Below, piece by piece: positions 16,749 through 24,285 of a DNA stretch of 46,401 bases. Positions within the stretch are counted from its first letter, which is position 1. Every line of letters begins with the position of its first letter. This DNA is from Bacteroidota bacterium (lineage in GTDB: Bacteria > Bacteroidota > Bacteroidia > Chitinophagales > Chitinophagaceae). The stretch covers positions 1 to 46,401 of the forward strand of contig JABDAV010000015.1 of the NCBI GenBank assembly GCA_013289015.1. Reading direction: 5' to 3'. A program made the position numbers and the translations under genes. Below the pieces are notes generated by a model. The model was not told the origin of the DNA, did not search any database, and saw only the letters and a list, made by a program, of their open reading frames with translations.

Positions 16749-17480
16749 TTAAGCATTCCATATTTTCCAATTTTCTTCTGCCTGAATTACAAGCATTTCG
16801 TAACCATTTTGAATAATGCAACCTCTTTCTTTTCCATATTGTAAAAACCTTGTTAGCGGCGGGTTATAAACAAGATCAAAAAGATAATGCGAGGTATTTA
16901 AAAGATCATATGATAATTGCGGCGCTTCTGTAATATCCGGGTAAGTGCCTAATGGTGTGCAATTAATGATTATGGTATATTCTTTTAAAATAGCCGGCGT
17001 AATATCATCGTAGCTGATAGTTTTTCCGGAAGCATTTCTTGAAACGTTCAAATATTGAATGCCAAGTTTATCAAGCACAAATTTTACAGCAGCAGCAGCA
17101 CCGCCTGTTCCCAATAACAATGCTTTTGTATGATGCGCTTTAAGATTTTTTACAAATGATCTTTCAAACCCAACCACATCTGTATTGTAACCGGCTTTTT
17201 TACCGTTCGTTATTTTAATACAATTGCACGCTGCTATTGTGTTTACTACATCATCAGTTTTATCAACATATTTAATAACTGATTTTTTATATGGTATTGT
17301 TACTGCTAATCCTTTCAAAAAAGAATGTTCTGCAAATAGTTGTTCAACGTCTTCGATGTGGGGAATAGAGAAATTTAAAAACCTGGCATCATCAATATTT
17401 TCTTTCAGAAATTTTTCTGTAAAATATTTTTGAGAAAATGAATGAGAAAGCGGAAATCCTATTAAACCGTATTCCAGCAT
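16749..17480 (-). CDS. aroE: Shikimate dehydrogenase
   Basis: 243 residues. The N-terminal substrate domain has GFPLSHSFSQKYF (shikimate-binding Ser residues), LAVTIPYKKSV (catalytic Lys) and AACNCIKI. YNTDVVGFERSF carries the conserved Asp. The NADP-binding domain has LLGTGGAAAAV, and the C-terminus has NCTPLGTYPD, LVYNPPLTRFL and NGYEMLVIQAE. It reduces 3-dehydroshikimate to shikimate in aromatic amino acid biosynthesis. Slightly shorter than the E. coli enzyme but complete. Its start is 3 bases after the stop of the ComA-like gene, so the two are probably co-transcribed. Confidence 0.93.
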   Translation of the reverse strand: MLEYGLIGFPLSHSFSQKYFTEKFLKENIDDARFLNFSIPHIEDVEQLFAEHSFLKGLAVTIPYKKSVIKYVDKTDDVVNTIAACNCIKITNGKKAGYNTDVVGFERSFVKNLKAHHTKALLLGTGGAAAAVKFVLDKLGIQYLNVSRNASGKTISYDDITPAILKEYTIIINCTPLGTYPDITEAPQLSYDLLNTSHYLFDLVYNPPLTRFLQYGKERGCIIQNGYEMLVIQAEENWKIWNA

Positions 17481-17483
17481 TGG

Positions 17484-18248
17484 TTATTCTTTATTAAGAA
17501 ATAAATGAAAGCTGTCGCCTCTTAATCCAATGCGCATCGCTTCTAAAGGAATGACTTCTGTGGGTGCGATGTTGCCAAGATTTACATTGCAGCCAAGTAA
17601 TTCAAGAAAATATAATTGCTGTGCTTTCTGAGGCGCTTCCCATATTATTTTTTCAGGTGGAATCTGGGTTAATATTTCCTGCACCAATCCCTGCCTTACT
17701 TCACCTGACCCCCTGTACAATCCAACGTTGCCGGCTTCGCGTGCTTCTGCAATCACATATGATGAGCCCGCATTGAGTTCTGCTCTCATCAGTTCGATCC
17801 ATTTATAAGGAGGAAAAATATTGGTCTCATCTTTAGAACCAACTTCACTTAATACCGTTCCGTATCTGGTAAGTTTTTCAATATAACCACATTTTTCAGC
17901 ATGTGGAATAGTGATCGAACCATCACTGACTTCCATATAAGTAATGTTATACTTTTTGCATACTTCTATGTAATCTTTAAACTGGTTACGAATTAAAAAA
18001 GCTTCAAACAATGTTCCTCCAAAATAAACCGGGATATCGTATGACTGGTACACTTTTATCTTTTCTTCAAGATTGGGTGTTACGAATGCAGTTCCAAAAC
18101 CAAGCTTCAAAATGTCTATATGCGGATGAGCAATGCTTAAAAAGTTTTTTGCTTCTTCAATGCTAAGCCCTTTATCCATTATCATTGTAATACCGTTGGC
18201 ACGGGGCTTTTTGATCCGATCAGGAATTTGTGTAAGTGAAAAATTCAT
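17484..18248 (-). CDS. Phosphosulfolactate synthase (ComA) family protein
   Basis: 254 residues matching the ComA TIM-barrel family: GITMIMDKGLS, DILKLGFGTAF, VYFGGTLFEAFL, YMEVSDGSI, SEVGSKDE, VIAEAREAGNVGLY, IIWEAPQKAQQ and LGNIAPTEVIPLEAMR. Archaeal ComA adds sulfite to phosphoenolpyruvate to give phosphosulfolactate. The Lys, Glu and Arg positions of the active-site strands appear kept. Bacteroidota do not make coenzyme M, so a role in another sulfonate, such as a precursor of sulfonolipids, is an inference. It is immediately upstream of aroE, which also draws on phosphoenolpyruvate-derived metabolites. Confidence 0.85.
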   Translation of the reverse strand: MNFSLTQIPDRIKKPRANGITMIMDKGLSIEEAKNFLSIAHPHIDILKLGFGTAFVTPNLEEKIKVYQSYDIPVYFGGTLFEAFLIRNQFKDYIEVCKKYNITYMEVSDGSITIPHAEKCGYIEKLTRYGTVLSEVGSKDETNIFPPYKWIELMRAELNAGSSYVIAEAREAGNVGLYRGSGEVRQGLVQEILTQIPPEKIIWEAPQKAQQLYFLELLGCNVNLGNIAPTEVIPLEAMRIGLRGDSFHLFLNKE

Positions 18249-18318
18249 GTAAAATATTTTGCAGCGGCAAAAATAAGGTTATGGTGTATTATATTACGTT
18301 GTGATATCTAATGCTTTG

Positions 18319-19743
18319 CTATTTTTTATGTTTTAGCTTTCGGTAACGTGCAAGCAAATCTACCACCTGGGCATTTTGTAAAATAGAAGGATTAAGCTCA
18401 ACAAAGTTTTTTACGAGGCCGGGAGATTTTTTTAAACCCATTTCGAGCTGCAATAAAGCTTCTTTTTGTTTTCCTGATGCAAACAAAACACCGCTGTATA
18501 AAAAGTTGATTAAAGGTTTTTCTTCAGTTAATTTAAGTGCAGCAATACACTGGCGAATGGCTTCATCGTAGTATTCTGACTGATATAAACAGGTTATTAA
18601 TGCTTTCCATCCACGTACATTCTTCGGGCGGCTTCTTACAACCATGCTGAAATAATGAACGGCTTCTTTATAATTTTTTAACTGCAGGGCACATTGCCCG
18701 ATTGCGAGATTGTATTCGGGAGCGTTCTTATGAATACGCAATGCATTTTCCAATTGAACGATAGCTTTCTCCCACTTCGCCTCATTAATATAGGTAAGCG
18801 CAATCTTATAATACAACTTGCTATCGGCTGAATTAATATGGCTGGCCTTACGATAATTAAACCGGGCTGTTGCAAATTTTCCAAGCTTGTGATAACAGTG
18901 GCCAATGGCTTCATAAATTACTTCTTCAGGACGTGTTATTTCTCCCACTTTTGTAAGCACTTCGATTGCTTCTTTGTATTTGCGAAGCCGTATATATGCA
19001 TCCCCCATATTCCGGTAAGCATAATCAAATTTATCGTTGATGACTACTGCGTACTGATAAGCATCTATCGCTTTTTCGTACAGTTTCAGGCCTTGATAAG
19101 CAGATCCCAGATTAAACCAGGCGAGTTCGGAATAAGGATGTTCATCAATGATATGCTGATGAAGTTTTATGCTTTCTTCATTCCGGCCGGTGAAATCAGT
19201 CCAGAAGCAAATTTTATATAAAGCTTCTTCGTTCGCAGGCTCCTGGTCCAGGATCAGCTTAAGACAATCAAAAACTTTTTCAAATTCTTCATAATCATCA
19301 TAAACATCAGCAAGTTCAAACAACAGGTTTAATCTGTCTTCTCCCTCAAATACCAGCAATGCTTCTTCCAGAAGGTCAGCAGCCTTTTGCTGCATATCCA
19401 ACGCCAGGTACGCATCAGTTTTCAAAATATAGATATCAATATTATCTCCATCGAAAAATTGGGCTTGCTGTAAAACCGAGAGTGCATCATTGTACTTATA
19501 AGTTGCAATAAGTAAATCAGCTTTTTTAATGAACAACTCGCCGGAGTAAGGAAAATAATCCAAAGCAGTATCTACAATTTCAAAAGCTTTGGAGAAATTA
19601 TTTTTTTCACTGAAATATTCAATCAGGATTTCAAAAGATTCTTCTTCAAGAAAGGAGGATTTTTTCCCTGAGCACAACTCCTCGTACTGTTGCAGTAAAT
19701 CTTCAATTTCATCAGCATTTTCCCTGAAAGGACGGTCGTGCAT
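18319..19743 (-). CDS. Tetratricopeptide-repeat protein
   Basis: 474 residues, almost wholly TPR repeats. Clear units include ALSVLQQAQFFDGDN, SELAWFNLGSAYQGLKLYEKA, FDYAYRNMGDAYIRLRKYKEA, EVIYEAIGHCYHKLGKFATA and PEYNLAIGQCALQLKNYKEA. No signal peptide, so a cytoplasmic scaffold is expected. The first 30 residues are acidic and non-TPR (MHDRPFRENADEIEDLLQQY). This arrangement is common in Bacteroidota proteins of unknown role. The gene is divergent from the small secreted-protein gene at 19864. Confidence 0.85.
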   Translation of the reverse strand: MHDRPFRENADEIEDLLQQYEELCSGKKSSFLEEESFEILIEYFSEKNNFSKAFEIVDTALDYFPYSGELFIKKADLLIATYKYNDALSVLQQAQFFDGDNIDIYILKTDAYLALDMQQKAADLLEEALLVFEGEDRLNLLFELADVYDDYEEFEKVFDCLKLILDQEPANEEALYKICFWTDFTGRNEESIKLHQHIIDEHPYSELAWFNLGSAYQGLKLYEKAIDAYQYAVVINDKFDYAYRNMGDAYIRLRKYKEAIEVLTKVGEITRPEEVIYEAIGHCYHKLGKFATARFNYRKASHINSADSKLYYKIALTYINEAKWEKAIVQLENALRIHKNAPEYNLAIGQCALQLKNYKEAVHYFSMVVRSRPKNVRGWKALITCLYQSEYYDEAIRQCIAALKLTEEKPLINFLYSGVLFASGKQKEALLQLEMGLKKSPGLVKNFVELNPSILQNAQVVDLLARYRKLKHKK

Positions 19744-19851
19744 AGGCGTAAAGGTTACGGAAAGGTACTTAATTGAAAGAAAAATTCCAATTTTTGTAAC
19801 AATTCTTTATTAATTCCGTTATATAAAAGTATAATTCATGTTAAAATGTTA

Positions 19852-19859
19852 TACCTTTG
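19852..19859 (+). promoter_or_regulatory. Bacteroidota -7 promoter box (TACCTTTG)
   Basis: TACCTTTG exactly fits TAnnTTTG. No convincing TTG-type -33 element stands at the usual spacing. Transcription would begin about 5-7 bases downstream, at or just inside the ATG at 19864. Confidence 0.5.
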
Positions 19860-19863
19860 CACC

Positions 19864-20214
19864 ATGATTAAATGTATATCTCCAAAGAAAATGTTGTTCC
19901 TGCTGGGCTTTATGTTCAGCTTGCAAACATTTGCTTCCTTTGTAGATAATGGGTCAGTTAAAAAAAGTACTAACGATATAAGCCTTAAAAATTTTAGCAG
20001 AAACTCCTACAAAACAACAGCTTATCCTGATTTCAGACTCTCTAAATTTCAATTTAAAGGGTCCACTAGTATTTCCCAGGTAAATTCAAACAATTTTGTA
20101 GAAGGCCAGGGGCTTATTCGTATGGAAAATGGTAACACCACTTACGTTTACCCATATAAATACAAAGTAAAAGTTCCATTCTTTAAAACTCCGGCACCTG
20201 TAAACAATCATTAG
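19864..20214 (+). CDS. Small secreted protein of unknown function
   Basis: 116 residues from ATG 19864. The basic start MIKCISPKK is followed by a hydrophobic stretch and a cleavage-like SLQTFASF, a typical signal peptide. The mature part is short and Ser/Asn/Lys-rich (STNDISLKNFSRNS, VEGQGLIRMENGNTTYVYPY) and ends FFKTPAPVNNH. No family is recognised. The promoter box just upstream places transcription initiation almost on this ATG, so an internal start at ATG 19891 is possible, but that would lose the positive charges of the signal peptide. The stop is 1 base from the convergent GLPGLI gene end. Confidence 0.6.
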   Translation: MIKCISPKKMLFLLGFMFSLQTFASFVDNGSVKKSTNDISLKNFSRNSYKTTAYPDFRLSKFQFKGSTSISQVNSNNFVEGQGLIRMENGNTTYVYPYKYKVKVPFFKTPAPVNNH

Positions 20215-20215
20215 T

Positions 20216-20830
20216 TTATTGCAGGATCCGGTATTCTTCTTTAGGTAGTTCAAATTGCGCTAACGGTACAGGATTAAAATCTATTTTTATTGCTGTGTAA
20301 GTTATCTTCTGCGTTTCCTTTATGGTAGATTCATACTCCAATACAAGTCCCGGAACATCCTTGAACTGAAAAATATTTTCTATAACAGAAGGCATTAACG
20401 AAGGAACGTAATAAACTGTGTACGATTTTCCACCAGGAGTGGTGAGCATTGCTTCTTTACAATCATAGTCAAGAATCTTCTTGGTATTACCTGTAAAAAA
20501 TATTTTAACGCCACTATATTCTGCATTAAGCGTTTTCCATTGTTCAGCATCATAATAAGAGATGTATTTAGATTTACCGACTGTTTTTAAAATAGTAGCC
20601 TTACCGGTATTGGCATTGAAAAAAATACTCTGACTAAACTTGCTGCTGATGAAATCACTCCGGATATCTTTTCCTTTGATATAAATGATCTTAGTACCAA
20701 CATCACTTTTTTCACTGGCAGAACTTGTAATTGAAAAAGTAAGAGTACAATCAGAAATTATTTTCGGTTGCTGGCTATAACCATATCCGAAAATAAAAAG
20801 GAGCGACAGTGCAAACATTATTTTTTTCAT
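20216..20830 (-). CDS. GLPGLI family secreted protein
   Basis: 204 residues with a signal peptide (FALSLLFIFGYGYSQQ). The GLPGLI-family pattern is present: an N-terminal strand ISDCTLTFSI, a central IFFTGNTKKILDYDCKEAM, and the signature region FKDVPGLVLEYE near residue 160, with Val-Pro replacing Gly-Leu-Pro in part. These are extracytoplasmic beta-rich proteins found almost only in Bacteroidota. Their function is not established. It is convergent with the small secreted-protein gene. Confidence 0.85.
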   Translation of the reverse strand: MKKIMFALSLLFIFGYGYSQQPKIISDCTLTFSITSSASEKSDVGTKIIYIKGKDIRSDFISSKFSQSIFFNANTGKATILKTVGKSKYISYYDAEQWKTLNAEYSGVKIFFTGNTKKILDYDCKEAMLTTPGGKSYTVYYVPSLMPSVIENIFQFKDVPGLVLEYESTIKETQKITYTAIKIDFNPVPLAQFELPKEEYRILQ

Positions 20831-20917
20831 ACAACGATAATAACAGGAACAAAAGTAATTACAATCTATAATTTATCACGATCTCCAAAACTCATCTGCA
20901 TTTTGTCAATTTCAATA

Positions 20918-20949
20918 TTGAAAGACATTCATTATTAATTCTAACTTCG
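20918..20949 (+). promoter_or_regulatory. Probable Bacteroidota promoter for the DUF1345 gene
   Basis: TTG at 20918-20920 is followed after 21 bases by TAACTTCG (20942-20949), one mismatch from TAnnTTTG. This would give a short leader before ATG 20966. Moderate support. Confidence 0.4.
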
Positions 20950-20965
20950 GTTAAAACATTAAAGA

Positions 20966-21652
20966 ATGGCAATAACAAACGCTGATGATAAAAACATTTT
21001 TTTACGAATGCATCCCTTTCAAAGAGTTATTACAGCCTCTCTGTTAAGTGCAGTAAGCTATTTTATTATTCCTTCAAATATGTCGCGACTTGTAAAACCT
21101 ATGCTATTCTGGGATATTTTTTCTTTGGCTTATCTTATTTTAAGTTTTGCTGTAGTGAAAAAAAGACCAATAGATGAGATAAGAAAATGGGCAAAGAAAG
21201 ACGATGGAAGTATAGCAATTGTTTTTTCCCTGATATTGATTGCGTCTTTTGCCAGCATGATCATGGTTTTGTTACTGGTACGTTCTCAAAATAATATATC
21301 AGCAAAAGACAGTCTGTACTTTCCTGTTTCCATAATGGGCATTTTTTTATCATGGTTAATGGTGCATACTGTTTTTATTTTTCATTATGCGCATATGTAT
21401 TACGATGATGATGATAATGACCCCGAAAAAGATGCTTACGGACTTGAGTTTCCCGAAAAAGATCCCAAACCTGATTATATAGATTTTGCCTATTTCTCTT
21501 TTGTTATCGGATGCACTTTCCAGGTATCTGATGTTGAAATATCTTCACCTAAAATAAGACGCGTAGTATTATTTCATAGCCTGTTATCATTTTGCCTTAA
21601 TACATTTGTTGTTGCGCTTACCATTAATCTTATTGCCGGTTTATCAAAATAA
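20966..21652 (+). CDS. DUF1345 integral membrane protein
   Basis: 228 residues with about five hydrophobic helices (near 24-36, 46-62, 84-104, 118-140 and 205-222). The family signature is in the C-terminal half: YGLEFPEKDPKPDYIDFAYF followed by FVIGCTFQVSDVEISSP. An acidic loop YYDDDDNDPEKD precedes it. The biochemical role of DUF1345 is unknown. It is 11 bases before the ThuA-like gene, so they are probably co-transcribed. Confidence 0.85.
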   Translation: MAITNADDKNIFLRMHPFQRVITASLLSAVSYFIIPSNMSRLVKPMLFWDIFSLAYLILSFAVVKKRPIDEIRKWAKKDDGSIAIVFSLILIASFASMIMVLLLVRSQNNISAKDSLYFPVSIMGIFLSWLMVHTVFIFHYAHMYYDDDDNDPEKDAYGLEFPEKDPKPDYIDFAYFSFVIGCTFQVSDVEISSPKIRRVVLFHSLLSFCLNTFVVALTINLIAGLSK

Positions 21653-21663
21653 TTTTTCCAGTA

Positions 21664-22515
21664 ATGAATTTAAAACGCAAAAAAAATCTGATCGTTTTCG
21701 CGACATTGTTAATCGGAGTTTCTGTTTTTTTTAAAGCCAGCGCACAACACAATAATAAAAAGCCATTTAAAGTAATTGCTTTCTATACTGCAAAACAAGA
21801 TGCCGCACATATAAGTTTTGTACATGAAGCAAACAAATGGTTTCCGGAGATGGCCAAACAATACAATTTTATTTATGATTCCACAAACGACTGGACAAAA
21901 CTCAACACCAAATTTTTAAAGCACTATAAAGTTGTTTTATTTTTAGATACAAGACCAGAAGACTCTCTTCAACGACTTGCATTTGAAAAATATATGAAGC
22001 ATGGCGGCGGATGGATGGGTTTTCATTTTGCTGGTTTTGCTTTAACACCTTCGGATTATCCGCAAAACTGGGATTGGTATCATAATGAATTTATTGGAGC
22101 GGGACAATATAAGTCAAACACGTGGCGCCCTGTTTCTGCTATTTTACGTGTTGTAGATTCTACACATCCGGCAACAAAGGGCTTACCACAAACATTCAGG
22201 TCAGCGCCAAATGAATGGTACAGATGGGAAAATGATCTTACACAGAACCATGATATAAAAATTTTACTTGCTATTGATTCAACAAGCTTTCCTTTGGGAA
22301 CAGGTCCGAAATTGAACGAGATATGGCATAGTGGCTATTATCCTGTTGCCTGGACGAATACAAAATATAAAATGATATATGTAAATATGGGTCATAATGA
22401 TATGGATTATGAACATGGCACCAATGCTCAACTATCATCTGAGTTCTCCAGCGAAATGCAAAACAGGTTTATTATTAATTCCCTGCTTTGGATTGCAGGA
22501 AGAACTGATAAATAA
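21664..22515 (+). CDS. ThuA-like domain secreted protein
   Basis: 283 residues with a signal peptide ending near KASAQH. The ThuA/class-I-glutamine-amidotransferase-like fold shows KVIAFYTAKQDAAH, YKVVLFLDTRP, MKHGGGWMGFHFAG (the family glycine-rich turn), WYHNEFIG and VAWTNTKYKMIYVNMGHNDMD. No catalytic Cys sits at the amidotransferase position, as is usual for ThuA. Members are linked to sugar use, often periplasmic in Bacteroidota; the substrate is unknown. Complete length. Confidence 0.88.
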   Translation: MNLKRKKNLIVFATLLIGVSVFFKASAQHNNKKPFKVIAFYTAKQDAAHISFVHEANKWFPEMAKQYNFIYDSTNDWTKLNTKFLKHYKVVLFLDTRPEDSLQRLAFEKYMKHGGGWMGFHFAGFALTPSDYPQNWDWYHNEFIGAGQYKSNTWRPVSAILRVVDSTHPATKGLPQTFRSAPNEWYRWENDLTQNHDIKILLAIDSTSFPLGTGPKLNEIWHSGYYPVAWTNTKYKMIYVNMGHNDMDYEHGTNAQLSSEFSSEMQNRFIINSLLWIAGRTDK

Positions 22516-22531
22516 GAGATCGATCTGCTGA

Positions 22532-22819
22532 TTAAACTTCAGCAATTTTGAATGGAACAATTTGAACATGCTCCCAAACTTTTCCGGTTATATACGGATC
22601 TTCATTAACCCATTTTTTCACCGCTTCCTCATTATCTAAATTTACTACTATCATTGAACCAACCATCTTTTTTTCATTCAGTTTTGCACCACCAATAATA
22701 AAACGGTTTTCAGCTTTTTCCGCTCTCATTCTTTTTAAATGGTCTTTTCGTACTGAAAGCCTTCTGTTCAATGCTTCGGCATCTTTATAATCATCTGCAA
22801 GAATTAAGAATTGAGGCAT
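22532..22819 (-). CDS. YciI-like (YCII domain) protein
   Basis: 95 residues, one ferredoxin-like YCII domain: MPQFLILADDYKDAEALNRR, RKDHLKRMRAEK, FIIGGAKLNE, GSMIVVNLDNEEAVKKWV, NEDPYITGKVW. The conserved His of the R-x-x-H motif (RKDH) and the Asp of NEDPY fit the family active-site pair. Cytoplasmic. The function of the family is not settled. It is followed on the same strand by the SnoaL-like gene upstream, with a 20-base gap. Confidence 0.88.
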   Translation of the reverse strand: MPQFLILADDYKDAEALNRRLSVRKDHLKRMRAEKAENRFIIGGAKLNEKKMVGSMIVVNLDNEEAVKKWVNEDPYITGKVWEHVQIVPFKIAEV

Positions 22820-22839
22820 ATCAAATTTGTTACTGCAGT

Positions 22840-23199
22840 TTACATGAAGAATTGCTCTTCTATAATTTTTCCATCTTTTACTTTATACACACAAAGCTCA
22901 GTCATATCCATCTCTCCTCTTTCTTTCATAGTTACATGCATATGTAAAGCACAGGCAAATGAACTTCCTGCAACCACCGGATCAGAAACTTCAAATTTGT
23001 GGGTTTTTTCAACCATACTATTCCATTTTTCACCTTTCTCTTTTATGGCTTTCAAGCCTTTTGTCTCTTTTTCAAAAGCGGGTGTAGAATAAGGTTCAAT
23101 GCTTACAGCATCCTCAGCAAACAATTCTTTTTGTGCGGTTTCAAAATCACCTTTGCGGCAAAGTTCAACAATACGATTAGCGATTTCTTTTGTTGTCAT
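22840..23199 (-). CDS. SnoaL-like domain protein
   Basis: About 119 residues from ATG 23199 (MTTKEIANRIVEL). An in-frame ATG at 23226 adds nine residues without support. The fold is the NTF2/SnoaL cone: RIVELCRKGDFETAQKELF, EDAVSIEP, GLKAIKEKGEKW, FACALHMHVTMKER and YKVKDGKIIEEQFFM. Such proteins are often small isomerases or hydrolases acting on small molecules; the substrate is unknown. It probably shares a transcript with the YciI-like gene. Confidence 0.8.
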   Translation of the reverse strand: MTTKEIANRIVELCRKGDFETAQKELFAEDAVSIEPYSTPAFEKETKGLKAIKEKGEKWNSMVEKTHKFEVSDPVVAGSSFACALHMHVTMKERGEMDMTELCVYKVKDGKIIEEQFFM

Positions 23200-23316
23200 A
23201 AAAAAATTTTTAGGTAAGCAAATCAAAAATTATGTAAAGCAATTTAAGAAATAATGATGCCGGAATTTGCACATAAAATAACTTTAACGCTGTGCATATA
23301 TTATTAAATTATCAGG

Positions 23317-23778
23317 ATGAATAAACAATTCAACATAAAACGTACAAACACCTCGAATGCAGATTTCATTTTGCTTATTGATAAACTTGATAATGAATTA
23401 TGGAATGAATTGAATGAAGACGTGAATACCTATGATCAATACAACAAAGTGCCCGATATTAAAACTGCAATAATTATTTATGACGATTCAACGCCTGTTG
23501 CTATTGGTTGTTTTAAAGAATATAATATTGATACCGCTGAGATAAAAAGAATGTACGTTGATAAAGCTTATCGTGGTAAAGGCATTTCAAAAATAGTGTT
23601 GAATGAATTGGAAAGATGGGCAATTGAAAACGGGTTTCAATATTCGATATTAGAAACCAGCATTCATTTTAATGTAGCGCAAACTTTGTACAAGCAAGCT
23701 GGATATATTGTTATTCCAAATTATGATCAATATGAAGGTTTGGAAGAAAGTATTTGTATGAGAAAGAAGTTGGTTTAA
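23317..23778 (+). CDS. GNAT-family N-acetyltransferase
   Basis: 153 residues with the GNAT fold. The acetyl-CoA-binding motif is RMYVDKAYRGKGISK (residues about 88-102), followed by the helix LNELERWAIENGF and the strand YSILETSIHF, then AQTLYKQAGYIVI. Transfers an acetyl group from acetyl-CoA to an amine; the acceptor is not predictable. Complete single-domain length. Monocistronic by position. Confidence 0.9.
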   Translation: MNKQFNIKRTNTSNADFILLIDKLDNELWNELNEDVNTYDQYNKVPDIKTAIIIYDDSTPVAIGCFKEYNIDTAEIKRMYVDKAYRGKGISKIVLNELERWAIENGFQYSILETSIHFNVAQTLYKQAGYIVIPNYDQYEGLEESICMRKKLV

Positions 23779-23790
23779 TATTTTGGTCGT

Positions 23791-23813
23791 CATTCCCACG
23801 AGTGCGGAAATCT
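23791..23813 (+). repeat. REP-like short palindromic repeat, copy 1
   Basis: CATTCCCACGAGTGCGGAAA is an imperfect hairpin (TTCC ... GGAA around a short centre) of the CATTCCCGCGAAAGCGGGAAT type. A related copy at 24207-24229 lies on the other side of the 119-residue gene in the same orientation. Confidence 0.5.
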
Positions 23814-23842
23814 GCTAAAGGATTAAAGAGAATAACATAGTT

Positions 23843-24202
23843 ATGAGCGATAGATATTATATTCAAAAAAACAGATTAATTATTGATGATAATGAAATAG
23901 TGTTTGATTTTCCTATTCGGGAATCTGTTGAAATTGGTGATATGCTTATTGTATATATAAGCTTATACACTAAAATTACTTCCTTAGTAGAAAATGTTTT
24001 TGGGGTGCATTTAATAGAACAAAAGATCAAATGGCAAATTGAAAAAAGACAATATCCAAAAGGAGGTTACGCAGAAATGAGATGTCCATTTGTTGGTATT
24101 CGCTTTATTGATAATGAACTATGGCTTTATAATTGGTGTAGCACACGTTTGAAAGTAGATCCGGCAACAGGTAAAGTATTGGAACAACAGCAAACAAGAT
24201 GA
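23843..24202 (+). CDS. Unknown protein flanked by short repeats
   Basis: 119 residues from ATG 23843. No signal peptide or membrane segment. Visible parts are MSDRYYIQKNRLIIDDNE, FPIRESVEIGDMLIVYISLY, MRCPFVGIRFIDNELWLYNW and the C-terminal LKVDPATGKVLEQQQ. It has a beta-rich pattern and could be a small immunity-like or single-domain protein, but no family is recognised. Degenerate copies of the same palindromic repeat lie just before and just after it, and a 25-base palindrome follows. Confidence 0.6.
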   Translation: MSDRYYIQKNRLIIDDNEIVFDFPIRESVEIGDMLIVYISLYTKITSLVENVFGVHLIEQKIKWQIEKRQYPKGGYAEMRCPFVGIRFIDNELWLYNWCSTRLKVDPATGKVLEQQQTR

Positions 24203-24206
24203 ATCT

Positions 24207-24229
24207 CTTCCCGGCGAAAGCGGAATTGC
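24207..24229 (+). repeat. REP-like short palindromic repeat, copy 2
   Basis: CTTCCCGGCGAAAGCGGAAT matches the hairpin type seen at 23791-23813 in the same orientation, with several substitutions. It begins 5 bases after the stop of the 119-residue gene. Confidence 0.45.
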
Positions 24230-24239
24230 TTTTAAAAGA

Positions 24240-24264
24240 CTGTCAGGTTTTTAAAACCTGACAG
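24240..24264. terminator. 25-bp near-perfect palindrome between convergent genes
   Basis: CTGTCAGGTTTT and AAAACCTGACAG are exact 12-base complements around a single T. It lies between the convergent 119-residue gene and hutU, where a bidirectional terminator would be useful. It has no long T-tract, so it may instead be a dispersed palindromic repeat. Confidence 0.5.
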
Positions 24265-24285
24265 GTCTAAGTTATAAAAATCATT

